This document shows, one piece after another, positions 60,011 through 64,000 of a stretch of 64,000 nt of DNA. The notes beneath the pieces are model-generated. The model was not told where the DNA came from, ran no database searches, and saw only the letters and a list, made by a program, of their open reading frames with translations. The translations under genes and the position numbers were made by a program. This stretch comes from Pelolinea submarina (GTDB lineage: Bacteria; Chloroflexota; Anaerolineae; Anaerolineales; Anaerolineaceae), in NCBI RefSeq assembly GCF_003966975.1, contig NZ_AP018437.1, positions 1,612,001 through 1,676,000 on the forward strand. Direction: 5' to 3'. Position 1 is the first letter of the stretch. Every line of letters starts with the position of its first letter.

Positions 60011-62146
60011 ATGGTCAATACGAGAAAACCACAACCTCCTGAGAAAAAAAACATCGGAAACGTACTGGCTCAGACAATAAAAAGATTCGGGCAGGATGTG
60101 GTTGGTATCCTTATTGTTAGTACAGCGATAATCACCGCGCTGAACATTTTGGGCCTGACATCCGGCACAGTCGCAAATTTGTGGACGGATTGGATCGTTA
60201 ACGGATTTGGTTGGGGGACTTATATCCTGGTTGCGCTGGTTATTTATATCGGGCTGCTGATCCTTTTTCGGCGGATTGAACAATTTCCCCGGCTGAACCT
60301 TAAACGGATTATTTCTCTGGAATTATCTCTTTTCTCAATGCTGGCTCTTTTTTCCGCATTTTTCGGCTTTTCAGTTGACAGGGCACATTTGGGTTTGGAC
60401 GGTGGTGTAATCGGCTGGGGGTTGGCAAGCATTTTTAAAGGTTTCTTAGGAAATGTACTGGCTACCGCGCTTTTATTAGTGGTGTGGCTGCTGACTACTT
60501 TAGCGGGAATAGGTTTTTTACTTCCACTTTCCCGTAAATTGGATCGTTATTTTAACCGTGTACTGCAAACAACAGTAAATAATGACTTCTCGCAGGATTC
60601 ATCGGTTGAATCTGATTTGGAAGAAAAGCAGCCGGCGCCTACAGAAGGGACTTATCCGCAAACCGCAACGCCTGCGGCGGCCGCGCCAACCCGGCAATTG
60701 GCACTCCCTCCAATGGACTTGTTGCTGGATGCTCAAACTTCAACTTCGGATGAACCCTTTATTCATGCCAAAGCCATCCAGATTGAAAAAACTCTGGAAG
60801 AATTCGGCATTCCCGCCCGCGTGGCCGGATATCGGGTAGGGCCTACCATCATCCAATATGCGGTTGAACCGGGATATGTTGAAAAGGTCAACGAAGAAGG
60901 CGATATCGTTCGCAAGAAAGTCAGGGTTTCCCAAATCTCCGGGTTGAGTCGGGATTTGACCCTGGCTTTAGGCGTTGATCGTCTGCGTATTGAGGCGCCA
61001 ATTCCCGGACATTCCTTTGTTGGAATTGAAATTCCCAATACCAGCAGCAGCCTGGTCAGGTTGAAGACAATTCTGAATAGCGTTGAGTTCAAAGCCAAAC
61101 CCGCTCCGTTGAACCTGGCGTTGGGTTTGAACGTTTCCGGCGCGCCGGTTATTGCCGATTTGACCCGTATGCCGCATGTGTTGGTGGCAGGGACAACCGG
61201 CTCAGGTAAATCCGTCTGTATCACTTCGCTGATCGCTTGTCTGGTGATGAACAATACGCCGGACGATTTGCGCATAGCTATCTTGGATCCCAAGATGGTT
61301 GAGTTATTACGCTTCAACGGCCTGCCGCACCTGATGGGTAAGGTGGAGACGCAGTTGGATCGCATGCTGGGAGTGCTGGCCTGGGCAATTAAAGAAATGG
61401 ATGACCGCTATAAAAAGCTGGAAGCGGTGAATGCCCGCGATTTGGAAGCTTATAACGCTAAAATGGCTCGGCGGGGCGGGGAGCATCTACCCAAGATCGT
61501 TATTTTTATTGATGAATTGGCCGATTTAATGCTTTCCGCGCCTGATTCAACCGAAGGTTATCTGGTCCGTCTGGCGCAGATGGCGCGCGCGACCGGTATT
61601 CATCTGGTGGTAGCCACCCAACGCCCCAGCACGAATATCATTACCGGGTTGATAAAAGCCAATTTCCCGGCTCGCATTTCTTTCATGATGGCTTCGTCGG
61701 TGGATTCACGCGTGATCCTGGATGCAAACGGTGCGGAAACGCTGATGGGGCGCGGAGATATGCTTTTCCTCGATCCTGAAACAGCCGGGTTGAAACGCGC
61801 ACAGGCTGTGCTGGTGGATGACCGCGAAATTGAAAATATTATTGCCTATTGGAAGAATGCCACACAAACAGAAACACCTGCTGAGGAACCTGCGCCCTGG
61901 GAGGGTTTGGTGCCTTCCATGGGCGATGATGCCGATGATTTGATAGAAGAAGCGATAAAACTGGTACGGCAGGAAGGCCATACATCCACTTCACGGTTAC
62001 AGCGGAAATTGCGCATCGGATTCCCGCGGGCTGCGCGCTTGATGGACGAATTGGAAGAGCGCGGTATTGTCGGCCCGGTAGAATCGGGCGGCCGTGAACG
62101 GGAAGTTCTCTTCGATGATCCCCCTGATGAACCCGAAGCGTACTAA
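60011..62146 (+). CDS. ftsK: DNA translocase FtsK/SpoIIIE
   Basis: 711 residues. Four N-terminal transmembrane helices (about 20-170), a short linker, then the alpha domain (about 240-370) and the RecA-like motor with Walker A VAGTTGSGKSVC near 392-403 and Walker B KIVIFIDELADLM near 495-507. The C-terminal gamma winged helix (EEAIKLVRQEGHTSTSRLQR, then FPRAARLMDELEERGIVGP) reads KOPS-type orienting sequences. It pumps chromosome termini across the division septum. Confidence 0.95.
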   Translation: MVNTRKPQPPEKKNIGNVLAQTIKRFGQDVVGILIVSTAIITALNILGLTSGTVANLWTDWIVNGFGWGTYILVALVIYIGLLILFRRIEQFPRLNLKRIISLELSLFSMLALFSAFFGFSVDRAHLGLDGGVIGWGLASIFKGFLGNVLATALLLVVWLLTTLAGIGFLLPLSRKLDRYFNRVLQTTVNNDFSQDSSVESDLEEKQPAPTEGTYPQTATPAAAAPTRQLALPPMDLLLDAQTSTSDEPFIHAKAIQIEKTLEEFGIPARVAGYRVGPTIIQYAVEPGYVEKVNEEGDIVRKKVRVSQISGLSRDLTLALGVDRLRIEAPIPGHSFVGIEIPNTSSSLVRLKTILNSVEFKAKPAPLNLALGLNVSGAPVIADLTRMPHVLVAGTTGSGKSVCITSLIACLVMNNTPDDLRIAILDPKMVELLRFNGLPHLMGKVETQLDRMLGVLAWAIKEMDDRYKKLEAVNARDLEAYNAKMARRGGEHLPKIVIFIDELADLMLSAPDSTEGYLVRLAQMARATGIHLVVATQRPSTNIITGLIKANFPARISFMMASSVDSRVILDANGAETLMGRGDMLFLDPETAGLKRAQAVLVDDREIENIIAYWKNATQTETPAEEPAPWEGLVPSMGDDADDLIEEAIKLVRQEGHTSTSRLQRKLRIGFPRAARLMDELEERGIVGPVESGGREREVLFDDPPDEPEAY

Positions 62147-62177
62147 TCTCTCATAGAAAGTTGACTGCAATAGCATA

Positions 62178-62756
62178 ATGACATTCACTGATAAATTACG
62201 GAAATTCTTTGCGAATTTTCTGAACACCATTGGCGGCTGGCTGCTGAAAACCGGTATCAGCCCCAACACCATTACTATTACAGGTGTGATATTTAATGTT
62301 GCAGCGGCTTATTTTATCGCAACCGGCAGTTTGCGCCTGGGAGGCTTGATTGTGGCTCTGAGCGGCCCGCTGGACGCGCTGGACGGCACACTGGCGCGCT
62401 TGAAGCAAAACAACCGGCCTTTTGGCGGACTGCTGGATTCGGTAGCAGACCGCTTTTCAGAAATGGCTATTATGTTCGGTCTATTGCTGTATTTCTTCGG
62501 CAGGGGACATCTATTGGGGGTGATTTTAGTATTTGCTGCGCTGACCGGCAGCGTGATGGTCTCTTATGTGCGCGCGCGGGCTCAATCCCTGGGCTGTGAT
62601 CCCAAAATCGGTTTGCTGACACGCGTGGAACGATACCTGATCACTTCTCTGTGCCTGCTGTTCGCACAACCTTTAGCGGGGTTATGGGTATTGGCGGTGT
62701 TCACTTATGTAACTGTTTTTCAGCGAATATGGTTTTCCTGGAAAGAATTGCATTAG
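62178..62756 (+). CDS. CDP-alcohol phosphatidyltransferase (PgsA-like)
   Basis: 192 residues, about five to six helices. The CDP-alcohol phosphotransferase signature is complete: DALDGTLARLKQNNRPFGGL then LDSVADRFSE (D-x2-D-G-x2-A-R-x8-G-x3-D-x3-D, near 56-78). It makes phosphatidylglycerol-phosphate, phosphatidylinositol-phosphate or a related lipid; the alcohol is not decidable. It lies between ftsK and lgt, probably one transcript. Confidence 0.92.
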   Translation: MTFTDKLRKFFANFLNTIGGWLLKTGISPNTITITGVIFNVAAAYFIATGSLRLGGLIVALSGPLDALDGTLARLKQNNRPFGGLLDSVADRFSEMAIMFGLLLYFFGRGHLLGVILVFAALTGSVMVSYVRARAQSLGCDPKIGLLTRVERYLITSLCLLFAQPLAGLWVLAVFTYVTVFQRIWFSWKELH

Positions 62757-62796
62757 AATTGTTAGATACCTATTTTGATTTTGAAAGGAAAGTATT

Positions 62797-63660
62797 ATGC
62801 CTGATGGAATAACAATTGGGCCGTTAAAAATCTATTTTTACGGCATTATTATTATGGTTGGCGTATTGGCCGCTGTTTGGGTGGCGATCAAAGAAGCCGA
62901 GCGGCGTGAGCTGGATAGCGAAAATGTATGGGATATTGTTCCCTGGCTGCTTATCCTTGGAATCGTAGGCGCGCGCCTGTGGCACGTCTTTACTCCCTCC
63001 CAATCAATGGGTGTTGGCCCGGAATATTATTTCGCGCATCCGTTGGAGATCCTGAATACCCGCAACGGCGGGCTGGGCATTCCCGGCGCCGTGATCGGCG
63101 GCCTTTTGGCGCTGCTGATCTACACCAAGCGCAAAGGCTTGAATTTCCTCACATGGGCGGATATCATTGTGCCCGGCCTTGCGTTGGCACAAGCTGTTGG
63201 ACGTTGGGGTAATTTCTTCAATCAGGAGCTTTACGGTCCGCCAAGCAGCCTGCCTTGGGCAATTTATATTGATCCTGCCCATCGTTTAGCCGGCTATGAG
63301 GAATTCAGCCGCTTCCATCCCATGTTCTTGTATGAATCCATCTGGAACCTGTTTAACTTCTTCCTGCTAATGTTCCTGGGAAGGGCGAAAGAGGATAAGC
63401 TGCTGCCCGGTGATTTGCTGTATATCTATCTGATTGTCTATCCGGTGGGGCGTTTCTTGCTTGAGTTCATCCGTCTGGATGCTTCCTACGTGGGCGGTGT
63501 CAATGTCAATCAAATTATCATGGCATGCGTGGCGGTTTTTGCAACCTGGATGTTGATTTTCAATCATCTGCGGGCCCGGAGGCAAATCGCGGATGGCGAG
63601 ATGGAAACTGCTGTAGAAACGTTGGAAACTGATTCGGAAGATAAGAACAAAGAAGCCTAA
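62797..63660 (+). CDS. lgt: Prolipoprotein diacylglyceryl transferase
   Basis: 287 residues, seven helices. The Lgt signature QAVGRWGNFFNQELYG is near 129-144, and HPMFLYESIWNL follows. The segment that carries E. coli His103 reads RNGGLGIPGAVIGG here, with Pro at that place; many non-proteobacterial Lgt proteins also vary there. It transfers diacylglycerol from phosphatidylglycerol to the lipobox Cys, the step before LspA. AAGGAAAG precedes the ATG, and a terminator follows. Confidence 0.94.
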   Translation: MPDGITIGPLKIYFYGIIIMVGVLAAVWVAIKEAERRELDSENVWDIVPWLLILGIVGARLWHVFTPSQSMGVGPEYYFAHPLEILNTRNGGLGIPGAVIGGLLALLIYTKRKGLNFLTWADIIVPGLALAQAVGRWGNFFNQELYGPPSSLPWAIYIDPAHRLAGYEEFSRFHPMFLYESIWNLFNFFLLMFLGRAKEDKLLPGDLLYIYLIVYPVGRFLLEFIRLDASYVGGVNVNQIIMACVAVFATWMLIFNHLRARRQIADGEMETAVETLETDSEDKNKEA

Positions 63661-63676
63661 AAAATAGACTCAATAC

Positions 63677-63710
63677 AAAGAGGTCTCTATAGGAGGCCTC
63701 TTTTCTATTT
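63677..63710 (+). terminator. Intrinsic terminator after lgt
   Basis: AAAGAGGTCTC pairs with GAGGCCTCTTTT around a short loop, followed by TTTTCTATTT. It also faces the convergent HNH gene. Confidence 0.8.
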
Positions 63711-63769
63711 AAGACCGATAACTGAGTTTGACGATCGCGGAGCTTTCTCTTGGAGGGAGCGGCGGAGCA

Positions 63770-64000
63770 TTACCAACCTTGCAGGAACTGTTCCCATTCC
63801 TGATTTTCAGGAAGGTAGTGGTTATAAAGGTATAGCGCGGAAGCAGACGGTTCCACAGGTTTTTTTCGCAATACCATCCCGGATTGTTCCAGTGTGCGCC
63901 CGCCTTTTTCGTGGTTGCATATTGAACATGCCGTAACGACATTTTCCCAATTATGCGGACCATCCAAATGGCGGGGCAGAACGTGATCGATAGTTAACGT
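63770..64000 (-). CDS. HNH endonuclease, partial (5' end beyond the window)
   Basis: The minus-strand frame is open to the window edge and ends at TAA 63770-63772; 76 residues are visible. The HNH core is TIDHVLPRHLDGPHNWENVV then TACSICNHEKGGRT: the DH pair, the central N and the second Cys pair of a beta-beta-alpha-metal nuclease. The first Cys pair should lie just outside the window. Small HNH proteins of this kind are common in Chloroflexota and cyanobacteria with unknown function. The tail carries KKPVEPSASALYLYNHYLP. Confidence 0.85.
   Translation of the reverse strand, partial: TLTIDHVLPRHLDGPHNWENVVTACSICNHEKGGRTLEQSGMVLRKKPVEPSASALYLYNHYLPENQEWEQFLQGW

Noticed and set aside
63709-63963. 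Alternative minus-strand frame overlapping the HNH gene
   Set aside because: The HNH frame (ends 63770) has intact DH, N and Cys motifs; the other frame has none.
1-64000. CRISPR arrays, tRNA and rRNA genes, transposases, integrases
   Set aside because: No regularly spaced direct repeats, no tRNA cloverleaf with TTCGA/TTCAA arm, no rRNA blocks and no recombinase motifs were found on reading through; a covariance-model scan could still find a diverged RNA.

Overview
The window reads as a chromosomal segment of a Gram-positive-like (monoderm) anaerobe, most likely a Chloroflexota bacterium of the class Anaerolineae. This assignment is inference from gene content and has no marker-gene search behind it. 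Supporting signs are a T-box-controlled eukaryote-like ileS, many lipoproteins together with lspA and lgt but no outer-membrane assembly genes, a large MalT-like LuxR regulator, and a DUF1028-TPR protein. The core genes are moderately GC-rich; one island is strikingly AT-rich.

Left flank (1-12.2 kb) is accessory. It holds a rifampicin-phosphotransferase-like PEP-utilising enzyme coupled to an MFS exporter, then an AT-rich type II restriction-modification island (C5 methyltransferase, HNH endonuclease with duplicated helical modules, Vsr). Next come a secreted beta-helix/beta-propeller protein, a Vat/CatB-type acetyltransferase and comM. Between these cargo genes lie three degenerate copies of the 3' end of comM, all in the same orientation as the intact gene. 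This is the most unusual structure in the window: it looks like repeated insertion or accretion at the 3' end of comM.

12.5-16 kb holds a TPR membrane protein translationally coupled to an oligopeptide-binding-type lipoprotein. 16-23.6 kb is one long operon: a SorC regulator, E1 alpha, E1 beta and E2 of a 2-oxoacid dehydrogenase, galactitol-type PTS IIA-IIB-IIC, a small membrane protein and a cupin. PTS transport turns PEP into pyruvate, so the operon may pair pyruvate production with its oxidation.

23.6-41.7 kb is a mixture: two methyltransferases and an ICMT-like enzyme, DinB and PfpI proteins, an ABC-2 exporter (ATPase plus two permeases), a cysteine desulfurase-SelD fusion, a cytochrome-like lipoprotein without its heme cysteines, a radical SAM protein, a MalT-type regulator, PPK2, DUF1028, a PatB-type C-S lyase, YdcF and a cold-shock protein.

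42-64 kb is mostly housekeeping on the plus strand: mtaB; rpmH-rnpA-yidD-(PQQ-propeller lipoprotein)-yidC-jag; pyrimidine phosphorylase; T-box plus ileS; lspA; an RluD-type pseudouridine synthase; threonine aldolase; purine nucleoside phosphorylase; a 7TM-GAF-HTH sensor; an S1-domain protein; ftsK; a CDP-alcohol phosphatidyltransferase; and lgt. A partial HNH nuclease lies at the right edge. I found no tRNA, rRNA, CRISPR array, transposase or integrase.
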